Counted from the first letter of the stretch, positions 25,047 to 38,399 are shown. The stretch: 64,000 nucleotides of DNA from Chionoecetes opilio (GCA_016584305.1 JACEEZ010000378.1:1-64000), one strand, 5' to 3'. Notes: generated from the sequence alone by a model not told the origin. Numbers and translations: made by a program.

Positions 25047-25974
25047 TGATCAGCACGCTTCTGAGTCACCTTGAACTACTTATAGTAATTTGGCTGCCGG
25101 TAACCTCATTTGTGTTTCATTGTGATTTGTGTTTCTTAGTTACTGATACCTTGTTTAACTAAGAGTGTAGTAACGAGCATTGTGTGACTTGGTAATTGAA
25201 TGTTACCAGATTTCTTACGTGGTGGGCTTCCCAACCTGGAAGTTTAGAGGCAAGGAAGCCACATACTACTAATACACCAGTAATAATTTTTAAACATTAA
25301 ATTGGGGTAATCAAAGACATAATATTCTGGTAAGTTTAAGCATTATATGCAGCTACAAGTAATAATTAAGTATTAATGCCGCTCCATTAATATATTCCAA
25401 TTCAAATAGTGTCTTACTTAGCCAGGCTGTTTCAAAAGTATTAATATTAGTGAGAGAAACAACAAAATTTGGGAGGGAATATCACATAAAAATGTCTCTT
25501 ACATTAAATAACTATTTATCTAATATCCAGGGAAGGCCTGACATGTGTTGAACCAGCATGATGATAGTGGTTGCTGTGTGTCTTGTTCATGTTGGTTACC
25601 TAATGTTATGCTGCATGGGTTTATAGGTCTTGTGATGGTCATATGAATACTGTATAGCTGCTTTTACATGGGGCATTCCAACGGCAAAGATTTTCAGGTG
25701 TTGTCTTTTCCATGCTACTTGCTGAAAACAGTAATGTCTGGTAATATAGGCTGAAAGGGTGTCGTACTGGACCTTTTCACCTTTAAATGCCGTCACCCAA
25801 GAATTCTCTTGGACTTTTTGCGGTATAAATATCTTTTGTACTGAAAGATATTGGAAAAGCTAATATTCGACGCTTAATAATTTTTTTCGCCCGGAGGAAG
25901 GACGTGTGTAGTGCCAGAATTGTGAATGACCCGTCAGTATAATGCGAAGAGATATTGTGGCAACGCCAATTATA
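25047..25974. other. Non-coding AT-rich spacer
   Basis: No open frame with motifs. The stretch ends at the TTAA flank of the foldback element. Confidence 0.4.
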
Positions 25975-25978
25975 TTAA

Positions 25979-26855
25979 AGTAATCGTCCAGACCCATTTT
26001 TTCTTTGCATAATTATGTTGAATTCAAAATACCTAATCCACAAAAAATAATTCATTTCCACGCCTTATTTCCCTAAAAACATGACCTTTGTAAAAAGCGC
26101 GGGAAAAACAACAGCCCCATTCCAGCCGTGGCTGGAAACTTGCTGGCGACGTCACACGAGTGAGCCTCCCAGCCCGGCCCTATACAAATACACGGAGACT
26201 GAGAAAAATGTAGTACTTGGGGAATTTTGGGTGTTTCTGATATAATTTTTTTGCGATGTGGCATATACTTGCATCCTTCATGGATACAGCAAGAAAGCTG
26301 TGCCTCTGCAGAGAGCTTAGCACCCATTTCTGACCTATTTGACCATGATAATGTCTGTGCAGCGCCTGGCAGTGGCGGGTGAGAGGAGCCCGGCTAGACA
26401 ATGTGCTTCACACCGCGCTCCTCTCACCCGCCACTGTCAGGCGCTGCACAGACATTAGCATGGTCAAATAGGTCGGAAATGGGTGCTAAGCTCTCTGCAA
26501 AGGCACAGTTTTCTTGCTGTACCCATGAAGGATGCAAGTATATGCCATATCGCAAAAAAAATATATCAGAAACACCAAAAATTCCCCAAGTACTACATTT
26601 TTCTCCGTGTCTCCGTGAATTTGTATCAGGCAGGGCTGGGAGGCTCACTCGTGTGACGTCGCCGAGCCGTGGTGCGTTGTCTGCTGTCCGCCAGTTGTGT
26701 TTTGAGAGCTCGGGGAATTTACAGATTTTGAATGCGGATCATTTAAAAACGGGTGACTGGATGCAAAAAGTGACAACATATTGTTGATATACTCGATCAT
26801 GGCTATATTTTGATTGCATTAAATCAGGAATGATGAAATGGTCTGGACGATTACT
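25979..26855. mobile_element. TTAA-flanked foldback element, 877 bp
   Basis: Tips AGTAATCGTCCAGACC (left) and its inverse GGTCTGGACGATTACT (right) abut TTAA at 25975-25978 and 26856-26859. A second pair of long arms, 26144-26389 and 26417-26665, is roughly 90% inverted-complementary around a centre of about 27 bp, so most of the element can fold into one hairpin. TTAA duplication suggests mobilisation by a piggyBac- or Kolobok-type enzyme encoded elsewhere. Confidence 0.85.
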
Positions 26856-26869
26856 TTAAGCATGAGTAA

Positions 26870-28885
26870 AATAGGTTAGTTGTTAGCAGAAAAAAACATT
26901 ATTGGACGATAGGCAAAAGGGCAAAGTTCATCCCTACCCCACTGTAAATGAGAAGGAGGCAGGCAGGTAGTATGTAGTTTTATGAATAGGAGGTAATAAT
27001 TTTCCCAGTTATTGTGGTAACTTACGCCCTCGTAACATTCAACGACGGAAGATTTCCCCTGTTTTTATCTGAAGGCAGGAGTGTGTCTTGACTTTGGTTT
27101 AGGTCATTTTAGCTAACTTTCAATTTTGAAAACCACATTGATAATTAAGCCCATGATTATCTTACATTCTATCCCAACCCTTCCTATTTTGATTTTAAGA
27201 AAAAAGAGAAGTCGTAGCCTAAATTGGTAGAGTGTAAAGTTTTGGACGAAGGCGTCACCCCACCATCTCTGCTCTCCATATACACACAGGTTAGTTGATG
27301 TTCCCGTGAAGTTTCTTACTTACACCAGTATTTGTAATCTGAGGATCACACTGTTATTATTATAGCTTTCCTATACGACTAAGGTCTTACCCCCCCCCCC
27401 CCCCCATCTCTGCTCTCCCTCTACACACAGAAACCTGATAAGAGAAGATATATGCGGTCCCCGAGAGTCCGTCTCATCCCTCCCCGAATCTCAGACACAA
27501 CATAGTCCCCCACTTTCCTCATAATTAGTGATGTTAACCTCAGTTTCTCATAGTCTAAACTCTAAAGTATTGATTTAGTTAGGATATGAATATATCCATT
27601 GATGATCATCCTACAATTGTTGTGATTTAGGTTTAGGATGCGGTGTGTTATCCGTGCCGAAAGGTGCGGCGGCGTACGTCGGCCCTAATATGTTCAGTCC
27701 AGGTATTCACCCATCTGTTGTTAGAGATGAAATGTCTATTCCGTATTGAGGACATATCGGTGAGGCAATGTTAACAAGGAATTCCCGAGGAATTCTCTCT
27801 TAGGAGTCCTTAATTTGAAATTTTGTTAGGTCAAATGTAATGCTGCAGGTTTTGGGATTTGCTTCCGATGATGTTGTAGTAAGATGAGGATGGCCGGAAG
27901 GGTGTTGAGGGGAGTGATAATGGGAACAATAACTCCGTGTCCTACGCTCGGTTATACAAATCATAAATTGCCCTCCCCAAAAAACAAATTTAATCCTTAT
28001 TTGTAAATTAAATGGTTCCCCGGCCTTATTACTAGGGGTGGTGGCAGCGATACCTCAATCTAAATTGGCAGGTAAGTTTAAAAAAAAATCTGACGTTATT
28101 TTTCAATATTTTCTCAAAATGTGTGTGTGTGTGTGTGGTATGATAAATATATTTATAATAACAATAATAGTAATAATGATGAGATTAATAATGATAATTA
28201 TGACAATTATGATTATAATATTGGTTATAATAATAAGGATGATAATTGTAACAATTACAATATTAATAATAATAATGACAATGATGATAATACAAATTAT
28301 TATAATGATGATAATAAAAATATCTATAACAAATATTATAATTGGAAGAGTTATTATGTAAATTAGGTGATGGTTAATATAGGTGTTTCAATGGATCGTG
28401 CTGCAGTTGTGTTGTTGAGTGGTGTATTCGTGTGGTTGTGTTGTTATCCTGTAAAAAAGTTTAGGGATTAACCTGTTAATTATAAGCACATGTGTGTGGT
28501 TGGTTGTGAGTGAGTGTAATGAAATGGGTGCTAGTGTGTATAGTCTCGGTGATTCGTTCGAAGCGCTACTCTACCTCAGAAGCCTCGAACCGAGCTTCCT
28601 TGCCCCGCTCAGAGAGCAGCCGGGCCACTTAGCGTCCTACACTCCGCAAACCAAAGACCCTACAAGCATGATAGGAAAGCTGAGGTCTTAGCCTAAGCAT
28701 AATTTGTGATGTCTAACACGAGCGCCATCTGTGGTGTCCAATCTGTCTCATTGTCTGTTGATTGAGACTTATTAAATCAAATTATTACTTCCTCTGACAT
28801 CAAGATCAATGTTCTATGCATTTTTAGCACACACTCACACACATACACAATCAGACATGATGAAAATATATACTGAAATAAAGTA
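26870..28885. other. Non-coding spacer with poly-C and AT-rich trinucleotide tract
   Basis: A 16-bp poly-C run at about 27391-27406; (GT)n at 28120-28137; an AATAATGATGATAATT-type degenerate simple repeat at about 28140-28360. The tract's open frames are simple-repeat artefacts. Confidence 0.5.
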
Positions 28886-28889
28886 TTAC

Positions 28890-28957
28890 TTAGAGGGAAT
28901 TGAACCTGGGCTTGCTGAGTCGCAGCTGGGCGCTCTACCCACTACACCACACAGGAA
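28890..28957 (-). mobile_element. tRNA-derived SINE head (family distinct from 1-3)
   Basis: In reverse, GGTGTAGTGGGTAGAGCGC (box A) and GGTTCAATTCCC (box B) are spaced as in a tRNA. The acceptor-stem ends do not pair, so it is not a working tRNA gene. The downstream body is not shared with other copies here. Confidence 0.45.
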
Positions 28958-29079
28958 TCTGATCAGGGAAGTGACAACTAATATATATACAATTAAACAA
29001 CGAGCGCCGGTGCTGCCACCTAGTAGTTGTCCAAACACGACAGCACACTCCGAAACACCTGCTTTCCTATCATGCATGT

Positions 29080-31729
29080 AGAGTCGTTGCCGCAAATCTT
29101 CGGTAAGCCTTTTGCTCTGCCTGTTACTGTGTTTATTTCAGAGTTTATTCTTGTTTATTAAGTTTGTAAAGGCCCGATTATTGAATCCTACAATTGGCAT
29201 GACACTCCAGGATTACAGAAACTCTTCATAAATTAAAACATTAATTTAATTGCGTAGAGTATAAATAACACCAACTCCTAATAAACACCACTCCACACGT
29301 AAACTAGTAGAGATCCCCAGACCGGTATGTATGGGTAGGTAGAGTATCACACGACTCAGCCTCTTAGAAACACAGGTCAAACACAGGCCCTAAACCGCAC
29401 TCGTTCTGGTCGTATTGGTAGGAAAGAGGACACACGCCTCTAGCCACCTCCCCCAGGGACATAGAGCGTACCGTAACCGACCAGGGATGACAACACATCA
29501 CAGCCACACGGAATACCAGTCAGCACGGCAATCTGGAGTATCTGAACATCAAACCACACAGAACGCCGCTCCGTCCGGCCCTTGACAGGAGTCGGGTCCT
29601 TATGGCATGTAGTTGTAGGGGAGTCGAGTCCACCTCGGTTGAGAGACGAGAATGAACTGACATATATTGGCGAGTCCGAACCGAAGTAAACTCACGTTAC
29701 TCCCAACCGAACCTTCGCGACTCCCGATTCCAACATGAGTACCTGCTCGAACAAATACTCAAGTACCCTATGAAATATATAATTACCCAAACTCAAACAA
29801 TGTTGATTAACAGTGTTACCTAAACTACCCTAATATTCACAAGTTGGTGCATTAGTTTATACTATGATTATTGTGTATGCGTGTGTTTCTGGGGTGCACA
29901 GCCTCCTTTGTAGAGCTGAGTTGCTCTGCGGGACTGTCGACGAGGCATAGACGCACGCTCCCTACCTGCTGTGTCGGCCTCCGCCTCATACACAGACGCC
30001 CCAAGTAGTTTTGACGCTACACTGATGCCGCTGGTGCACTTCACGACTGAGGCCTTCCCTGGGTGACATTGGCGTCCGCGTCGAGGGTGCTACCACCTTC
30101 GCCCTTGATGCTTCGCCCAAGCACCTATCGATGCTTGGACGAGTCACTGGTTGGAGAACGTCTACTGAGGTGCCAGCAAACTGGTCCCTGTGTCCACCTG
30201 CCGCTATTCCTCGAAGTGGTGCCTGACCGTGTCGCGGTGCCATCCACGTGTCCGCGGTGCCATAGTAGGGTTTTGTAACAAGGTATTTTCTTTGTGTGCA
30301 TTTTTAATATATTGTCCAAAAAAACCCGATTTGTTCTTACCTGACCCTGAATTGAGCATTCTCCTTGGATTATCCCAAAGAACCGGGGTGGTTCAAATAA
30401 CACCTTACGCTATGAACCCCCGACAAAAATAATAAACATAATGCTAGGAATATTAATATCAATGATAATAAACGATATATTAAAGTTTTCAGCGTTTAAC
30501 TGAAAGTATACATTTGAGAATAACACAGAAATAGAAGTTGGAAAATGGAAGCTATACTATTACATTAAGAATGGTGATTATGGTGGTGTCAAAAGGGATA
30601 ATGATGATAGATAATATTGATGGTAGTCATAAGGTTATTAACTACATCTACTGACGTTTACGAGTGTCTATGCACTGATGGTTATCATATTTACAAATGT
30701 GGGCACGGGACTTTGTTTCGTCCATGAATGGCCGGATGTCGGTGTGATGCACCGCCTATCCAACCGCTAAGGAGAGGAGGCTAAGCAGGTCGCGGTGGTG
30801 CGGATATGATATACACACACAGACCCAGACAGTGTGTGTGTCGGAGTATCAAGGGCCAACCACCTGAACCATTAAGATAAGAAGAGAAAAACCTGAGGAA
30901 GGAAATAATATCCTACAGGAGTTATAGGATTCAACGTAAAAGAAAACAAAACTATGTGAGCTGGAGCGAGCCCCCAAGTGTTATCTCTACAGACGACGGG
31001 CGTGAGGAAAATAATCTCTTTTACTTTTTTAAGTTGTGTCTTTTGATGTGTGTGGTTATATTTAATTCTAGTTAGGAGATTGAGTGATTCGTCGAGTGTA
31101 AGTGATGAAATTGCCAGTCGTGTTATTTGTTGCACCTTAAAAAACGTAAGTTAGGTTTCTGAGTGTATGTTTACCCTATTCTTCCCTAAGTTACGTAACC
31201 AATGCTCGGTTTCTAGAAATATTGTGGTGAGTTGGGAAGTGTACGTGAAGTGAGGTAAGTCTTGTTTTCTCTGAGTTTTAAATTTGACGAGGAAACAAAT
31301 CTCATCCACTCACTCAGACCACAACAATGGGGTTCTAATAAAAGTAACCTGGACTGGGCTGTGGATGACTTTTGAGGCTATTGAATGAGGTAACGCCATA
31401 AAGTCAGAAAGGATTCACAAGGTTAAGTCACACTTATTTATAAATAGTATTCGCAGAAAATCAATTAATTATATCAGATATTGGATTTATAGAATAAGTG
31501 CAAAAAAGTATGACAAAAAATATATATGGGATGCGCAACTACACTTATAAGAGAAGGTGGAAGCGATTAAAATTATACTCACTAAAGAGGCGTAGAATAA
31601 GAAGCTATCTAATCGAGGTCTTCAGGTGGTTAGTGATATAATAAATGAGATATAAGAACATTTTCTTACGGTTAGTAGTCAGCATTTATCTATATATAAC
31701 GGATTCAAATTGGAAATTTTTTAATTAAA
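29080..31729. other. Unassigned region
   Basis: 29300-30430 is more G/C-rich than its surroundings, with several short open frames but no motif I recognise. An LTR-like end was looked for around 29.9-30.4 kb and not found. 30430-31729 is AT-rich. Nothing further is supported. Confidence 0.4.
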
Positions 31730-31965
31730 AAGATAGGGCGACACTAGTTCACAAATAGGGGGTACACAATTGGAATATATTCAGTTATCATATAGTTAAT
31801 GCACAGACGATATATAGTTTTAAATGAAAACCAAACCATTTTATGGATAGGGATGAAGGTGTATGTAGGCAATTTAGAATGTAAGTGTAGCAGAAACTTA
31901 ATACGTGTGGGCCTCCCGGCCTCTTGTAGCTTTTTTTATGTTCTTCTTATGTTTATCATAACTGT
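31730..31965 (+). mobile_element. CR1-like element, 3'-terminal fragment
   Basis: Decayed end of a reverse-transcriptase C-terminus (FTNRG... region, many stops), then the family's 3' end: CGTGTGGGCCTCCCGGCCTC, TTGTAGCTTT and a TTATGTTCTTCTTATG tail. It resembles 45945-46900 in reverse. Confidence 0.6.
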
Positions 31966-32605
31966 CTTCTCTTGTTAAGTTTAAGCGTGGTAGCCCTCAC
32001 TACTCACAATGCACGGTGCGCGCTACGTAGTTGTGGGAAGAGTCCATTAGTTCCCTCCCTGCGTGTTGGATTGTCTTCACCGGCCTGTAAATTTACCTTA
32101 ACGTATGCGGCTGCAGATCAAAAAATCACCAAGGCAGTTTTAGGGCTCATTGCCAGTAAATTTCAATATTTTAACCATTATGGTTCAGTTCATACATTTA
32201 ATATGTTAAATGAGGCTTTCTTTATTCTACTATCGTTAGGAAAATATACATCTTACGTAAAGAAATCGCTTTATTATCTAATAAAGATTACTATTTTGAC
32301 TACTCATATATGCTCATTATGATACTTATATTTTCCAATATATTAAACTTATTTCAGTACATATTGTGTTATTTATGTAATCCAAACTATATCCATATAG
32401 AATGAAGGAATGATATTACAAAACTGCAACCCATATATCGAAATTATAAAAAAAACCATTGTAAATAGTTGTATTTGAGAAAAAAACATCCTTTTCTCCA
32501 AGATGTAAGTTGTAGAAAATGCTTTGAGATAAATACAAAAATAAGCAATATTACATTACGTTTTATGTGCTTGAACTATAAACAAAATTTAGTTTGTTAC
32601 AGCCT

Positions 32606-32806
32606 TTGCTTGTAAGTGTGGGATATTGCTATAGCCACACCTGCTTTTATATGTGGGTTATTGCTATGGCCACACCTGCTTGTATGTGTGGGTTATTGTT
32701 ATGGCCACATCTGCTTGTAAGTGTGGGTCATATTCATGGTCACACCTGCTTGTAAGTGTGGGTCATATTAATGGTCCACACTTGCTTGTAAGTGTGGGTT
32801 ATTGTG
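32606..32806. repeat. Minisatellite, unit about 38 bp, 5 copies
   Basis: The unit is approximately CACACCTGCTTGTAAGTGTG then GGTTATTGCTATGGC. It lies just beyond the IR stop codon, about 14 bp on its 3' side. Confidence 0.85.
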
Positions 32807-32819
32807 CTGAAGGATGAGA

Positions 32820-33102
32820 CTAGTGACGCCTCATCTCTTTGGAGACACGGCCGAGACGACAGAATATGACAGAGTTTTCGCCGAGGAAGGCAGCGACGGA
32901 GAGGAAGGCTCCTGCGACGAAGAGGAAGAGAGGACCTTGTATGTGGACCATAGTGAGAGCCTTTCTGGGGACCCGATTCTTCTGGACAGAATCCTGCTTC
33001 TTCGTGGGAGCCTGTCTGCTTCCGCTGCTGCTCTGAGCCGCTGTCGGCTTTAAACTGAACTCTTTCCAAAACATCCACAGTCCATTTTCCTATCAGTCCA
33101 GC
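32820..33102 (-). CDS. IR last exon: M4 helix and stop
   Basis: Acceptor CTTGCAG before 33102. It opens AGLIGKWTVDVLERVQ in the frame continuing from the previous exon. About 40 codons later the conserved segment ALTMVHIQGPLFLF, followed by a hydrophobic helix (VAGAFLSVAAFLGE), lies in another frame and ends with TAG at 32822-32820. The exon length (283 nt) is one base off for a continuous frame, so one indel lies between the two parts. Confidence 0.72.
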
Positions 33103-33226
33103 CTGCAAGTAGCGTTACAAAAAGAAAAAAAAGAGAATTCATGCTTCGCCGGATGGCTGACAAATGCAATAAATTGATTATTAACGAGAATAACATGATT
33201 ATCAAATTATTTTATTCAATATTTAC

Positions 33227-33412
33227 CTCGTGGAAGGCCAGAATAAGGTGGTTGAAGTTGGCCTTGAAGGGTGAGTTGGGAGCAAGAGGAAAACCACAGT
33301 AGCCTGGGATAATGTTCTGGCGCGCCACGTACAGGGTGTGAAGCCTTCCTGACTTGTGAACTGTTCAGCGATGATCACCTTCATGTTCAGGCGCTCGTAC
33401 ACGTAAGCTTTA
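33227..33412 (-). CDS. IR exon: S2 ligand-binding lobe
   Basis: Acceptor GTTTACAG, donor GAG|GTAAAT. It starts KAYVYERLNMKVIIAEQF. The second part, LYVARQNIIPGYCGFPLAPN then SPFKANFNHLILAFHE, is the usual IR motif before the last transmembrane helix, and it lies in a frame one base away near 33355. Each half is well conserved, so the shift is either recent or a sequencing error. Confidence 0.75.
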
Positions 33413-33483
33413 CTGTAAACAACGAACACACTTACCTATGGAAACAATTCATACTTCAAGTGTTTGTCTTTACACATGGATTT

Positions 33484-33699
<216 letters not shown>

Positions 33700-34429
33700 A
33701 TTCAGGTCAGTTACAAAATATATTTTCTTGATCATGGTTTTAATTGCGTTGATCCGTTCACTTTGGGCGCACAAGTCAATGAGTCATCCCTGTAGTTATC
33801 AGAATATTGTTTCAGCCACTCTGGTCCCATCATGATGGACAAAGGTACAAGAGTTCGGGCTTTGACTATCTACAATGAGAATGAGGTAATTAAGATGTTT
33901 TCGTAGACAGAACATAGTCTCGATCCTCCTTGACGAGGATAGTCATCAGGGAATATATAGAGAGGAACTATATCTCTTATCTAGAGCAGGGAATTATGTT
34001 GGCGTTATAGGTAGGTACAATAAGACCTATGTGTCTAAAAGATAGAACCTATATGTCATGTATGTTCCTTTTTTCTACTAACATCTCCTTATTATTAATG
34101 TATGTAGAATGTTTGATGTATTTACTCATATTTGAAGGTAGATTATTCCTGACTTGCCAACCTTGGATAGTGACGTGTCACGCCACACCCTCACATGCCA
34201 CGCCCTGCTGTACGCCTGGTGGACGCCCCTGCTTGGGCCCGCTGGTGGACGGACAGAGAGAGAGACAAGCAAAGCTTGAAGACAGACGCGTGTGTATTGG
34301 TGTGTGAGGACATTGAGTGCACAGTGATCATCAGATAACTTTACCGATAACGTTTCCAATACAATAACGTTATTCTCTGAGAACTGTTATTTGTATTGTA
34401 ATAGAAAAAAAATATAGAATTTTAACTAA
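33700..34429. other. Intronic spacer
   Basis: Within the large IR intron. A C/G-rich patch at 34170-34260 has no recognised gene. Confidence 0.4.
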
Positions 34430-34640
34430 ACAGATTCTCTTTTACATAAAACCTGTGTACTAGCCTAACCGCTCGTAGGCCTGGACACACCAAACCCACC
34501 CATCGCAGAGTAAGTATGTTACTTTAGTCATCCATGAACAATTTGTGACACAAAGAGGGTAACACATCTGGTTGCATTCGGTGAGATAAAACATTCCAGT
34601 GAAATTACTGTGACAATTAAACCCATATCACGTTCACTAG
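34430..34640 (-). repeat. Dispersed repeat also present twice at 54.6-55.6 kb
   Basis: In reverse it matches the stretch at 54590-54720: TGTTCATGGATGA, TACTCTG.GATG.GTGGGTT, GGTGTGTC and AGGCTAG. This is a third, diverged copy of the unit that is tandemly duplicated at 54.4-56.3 kb. Confidence 0.6.
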
Positions 34641-35590
34641 TCATTTTGGTACAAAACGAAACATTATGGTACTCGATAGGTTGAGTGAATCTTATGAGAA
34701 AACACAAGAGACGAGTGGTACTCCGAGGAAGAAAGGTCGTCTGAGGTAAAAAGGTTTACATTGACGCATAAGCCTTGACCGCGCCCGTGCTCATCCCACC
34801 CCTTGCTCCTTCCTTCACTCCATCATCAGTCGCTCCACATTCTGGTTCCACATACACCAACTACCACACGAATTCAAATACCTCACTTTATTAAAAGTCT
34901 TGTCTGTTGCAATTATATAAAAACTTCGGCGTAAACACCTTGAAGCTTACCAGTCTTGAAGAAAGCACATTTACGTGTCAGTCAGTATACCTTTCTCACG
35001 GAGCGAGAGTGATCATATTTCCTTTCTTTACACTGCCATCATTTACACTCGTCTACAACTGATTAACTGAGATACACTGAAAAGGACGTGAGGATGAATT
35101 TGGACCAAGTGGAAGAGTAAAAGAAAGTGAGCGAGTAACTTCCTGACGCTCACCAACCCCCAAGCAGTTTCCAACCTCTCCAGGGCGCACTTTTCCCAAG
35201 TGCATAGGCGGTTGGTGCAGCCAAAGATGAGTTGCCAGGTGGTGAAATAGTGTTCGTTCATATCTATCATTAATTAACCAAACCTAAACATAACCTAAAT
35301 CTAACCTAAACAAAACTAAACGTATCCATTACTTATCTATTACCTAAACGTATCCATTAAATCCATTAACCAAACCAAACATAACCTAAATCTAACCTAA
35401 CCAAACCTTAACGTATACATTGTATCCAAAACTTTTTTATAAAAAATTTACCTAATAAAAAACCAAGGACCCTTCACCATATAAGAAGTTAATTTGTGTT
35501 TATGGTATACTACTTTAAAGTGTATAGTTTATCTTCCCTATGGCTAGATATAGCATTTTATATTCTTCATTGTTTACTTTATGACGGTAA
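34641..35590. other. Intronic spacer with degenerate CCTAA-like repeats
   Basis: At 35280-35410 two tandem copies of a segment carrying ACCTAAATCTAACCTAA and ACGTATCCATT occur. Nothing else was recognised. Confidence 0.5.
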
Positions 35591-35593
35591 ATA

Positions 35594-36200
35594 GGGCTGT
35601 GCATTATCATTTTTGCAACTTTTTCTGTGATTCGTTTGGAATAGTGGGGGAATTGTGTGAAATGGAGTTATATTCACTTAAAAAAAATTGAAGACTGCGA
35701 AAATCTTTTAAGGTGACCCAAAGATGTCAAAAATTTGATTTTATGACAAAAAATGTAATTGTCATAATATATCAATATATATTTTTTATTAAATATTTTG
35801 TTGGAATAGTATAAAAAGTGTTCACAAACACACTAACTGGCTTACCCACACCCTTCCAGCAGAACAACGTCAGAGCTGCATTTCTACCTTCACACCGCTA
35901 TAATTCATTGTGTTTGGGGCACCTCTAAATAGTAATAGATTGGTTTCATACTTTTTTGTGCACATTTTATGGTCATTCTGCAGCATGTTTTCGGTATTCC
36001 GATCTAATAAAAGTTACTTGAAAATTTGTACAATATTAAAAAAAAAAAATTCTACAAATTTTCGATTTTATCAGCACTTGGGGCACCTGAAGATATTGGA
36101 TTGGACACGTGAAATTTTTAAACTTTTATTTGGGTTACATTGGCACAATTTCCCAACTATTCCGAGTCATTTATAAAAAAAAGTCTTTTTCGCTCCACCC
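35594..36200. mobile_element. Candidate TA-flanked MITE, about 607 bp
   Basis: TA (35592-35593) then GGGCTGTGC at the left; GCTCCACCC then TA (36201-36202) at the right. The inner arms share GGAATAGTGGGGGAATTGTG and, in reverse from the right, GGAATAGTTGGGAAATTGTG. The arms are degenerate between tip and this block. No coding capacity. Tc1/mariner-type by the TA flank only. Confidence 0.5.
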
Positions 36201-36502
36201 TACTGTGCATGTGTAGGTCAGTCAATTACATATATGTGTCAGGTAGATAAGTGATATGTATGTTTTGAGGACAATTAATGACATGAATGAACACTAGCAA
36301 ATAGCATTATTTTACTACATGGCAACTAACCCAGCGGTTGCACAAAACGCGTAAACGTTTGAGAAAAGTGCCCCCGGGACCTTAGAGACGCAGGCCACAC
36401 CCTACTTATGCTGCCCTGACCCCTGGATGCTCTTCCCCTGGTTCCTGGCTCCGCTTCAAGAAGGGTCAACACATCGTGCGAACTCGAGAATGACAAAGAG
36501 CA

Positions 36503-36850
36503 GTGTTAATATCCCGTGTTGCAAATATCATTCGCCGTGACATTCGTAAGAGTGAATGCTTGCCTATTACTAGCTCATTCACAAAAGATTGCCAAGAGAA
36601 GGTTGTGCCTCACTCACTGTATATGCTGCTCGCAATGATCATGAATGGGACAAATATTAAAGAACAAGCAATGTATTTGCCACATACAGTGTTGTCGTTA
36701 TCACAATTGATAAAGTATAACAACTCTGCTTATCGTCATCAAGAAGGTACCAGCCATGGTGGAGAACGGGAGACGCCACTGGCACTCTTTGTTGGTGCAT
36801 TATTGCACTTTAGTACTATGTCGAGAGATTTAGTGAGACATTTCATATAG
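36503..36850 (+). pseudogene. Fragment of a repeat-associated uncharacterised protein
   Basis: A 115-codon frame with ISRVANIIRRDIRKS and SQLIKYNNSAYRHQ. I recall this pattern from the middle part of the same class of invertebrate repeat-linked proteins as the gene at 9004-10919 and the fragment at 38400-39316, but no motif here proves it. Neither end joins a recognised element end. Confidence 0.4.
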
Positions 36851-37453
36851 TCAGGGCCCTTAGGAATATTTTGGTTCAAATTCTTCCAAAAGCACCAAAT
36901 TTGGCCCAGATGTTGGTTGCCCTTTCGTTGCTACTCTTTCGAATTTTGACGGGCGTCAAGACGGGCGCCCCTTGGGGCCGCCACATTGGCGAAATACAAA
37001 ATGGCTGCTATCCGGATTATAGGAAAATCAGTTAAAATATGCATGCAAACCATGTGTGATACCACTTTTCAGGGGTTTTCGAAGTCGATGAATCCATTGC
37101 TGATGTTATTTTAATGATTTGAGTTCAAGGTCAAGCCCTCAAAATCATCTTAAAGGTCATTTTCGGGTCGAACGTTGGGTTTTGAGTTCTCTATTTCCTA
37201 ATTTTCAGTCATATGCAATTCATTAGTCTTATTACAAATGTACGGATTTTAATGTTTCATGAACTGTAAGCCATATCCTTGTGTTTAATTTTTGTGTTTT
37301 TCTTTTGTTTCAGATACAGGCAGACACGTGTCTGTGAGTGTCGACATTCCCAGCTGCAACAGTGGTGGTGCCTGATGCCATTCGGACCTGACGTCTACTA
37401 GTGTGAACTATGTTTTCTAACGAAAATTGAATTGGGAAGTACGTTGTCTGTGT
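36851..37453. other. Possible 5' non-coding part of a transposon
   Basis: Contains AAAATGGCTGCTATCCGG, similar in style to AAGATGGCCGCC in the TIR at 8551, and a splice-acceptor-like TTTTCTTTTGTTTCAG at about 37298-37313. No matching inverted arm was found nearby. Confidence 0.35.
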
Positions 37454-38357
37454 CAATTAGAGCAGTCAACAACTCCGTCAGTCTGGTACAAACTCGTACG
37501 CGGGAACAAATTTGTGTCTCCAGGGGCGAAAACTGTTCTGTACAAGTGGCCTATTCTACATTATTCTTATATTTAGTTACGAACTACCAAGCATCCAACA
37601 GCTACTCTCAAGTACTCTATTTTATATGTATTTAGGTTTACACAATATGGAAATATTTTTTTGACCATTAATAAACACAATATAACAGAATTCTTGTTTG
37701 GAAAAAACACGCAAAAAAAAAATCCACTGACGAAGACTTAAGATCCAATGGATTATCGAAATGAGACGTATATATAAATATTGTAGATAAATCTACAGCA
37801 AAGTGAAACCAAGCAGAATAAATGACAATATCTTTAATACGTATCGTATTAAAATTATACTCAAATCATGCAATGGAAACTCCTCCCCTCCCGCTCCCCT
37901 GTGCACGTGGCCTGCCTCAGTTTTGCGACACGTACGACAATTATCGTACATGTACGATAAATTTACCTCGGGTTACCTCATTATGAAGCTAAAAGCCTCT
38001 CTCACATTCGAAGGCACTTATTCTTGGCATTGTCCACCCTCTCTTGTTCAACAGGTATATATGAGAACTTGTGCATTGTCTATTGGTGGCAGGTGATGGG
38101 TGATGAACGTGTGTTATGGGGTTCCAGCTGTCATTTGTGTTGGTGCCGCAGCCTGCGGAAGTTGTCATACTTATACTGATATGTTTTCTTTTCTTAATCT
38201 GTCTTTCAATAATAAATGGCGCATGGAAAACAAAACAAAAAAATCTTAATTTTTGGAAGTAATAATGTTTCACTAAATACAGTAACTATATTTCCGCCTG
38301 GTACTTGGTAGCAGGATGACTGTACAGATTCCGAGATTATCATCGAGTTGTTGGATG
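37454..38357 (+). repeat. Dispersed repeat of about 900 bp, copy 1
   Basis: Matches 56548-57203 plus 59080-59305: AGAGCAGTCAACAACTCCGT, CAAGTGGCCTATTCTACATT, CACACGTACG-type words, GTGCATTGTCTATTGGTGGC, AATAATAAATGGCGCATGG and GAGATTATCATCGAGTTGTT. Here it is uninterrupted, giving the empty site of the hAT-like foldback. It runs directly into the zinc-motif gene fragment at 38400. Confidence 0.85.
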
Positions 38358-38399
38358 TTCCAATTGGACAAACCTCATGAAGCCTTGCAAACTCCTAAA

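Noticed and set aside
28668..29074. Possible small TIR element from GCATGATAGGAAAGC at both ends in inverse orientation
   Set aside because: Only about 15 bp match, no target duplication is evident, and the interior contains an unrelated SINE head; not enough support.
29876..30430. Possible further LTR in a G/C-rich block
   Set aside because: No TG...CA termini with target duplication, and no match to the two solo-LTR families in the window.
35280..35410. True telomere or chromosome end from CCTAA-like words (also 19.0, 45.3 kb)
   Set aside because: The words are few, degenerate and surrounded by ordinary sequence on both sides.
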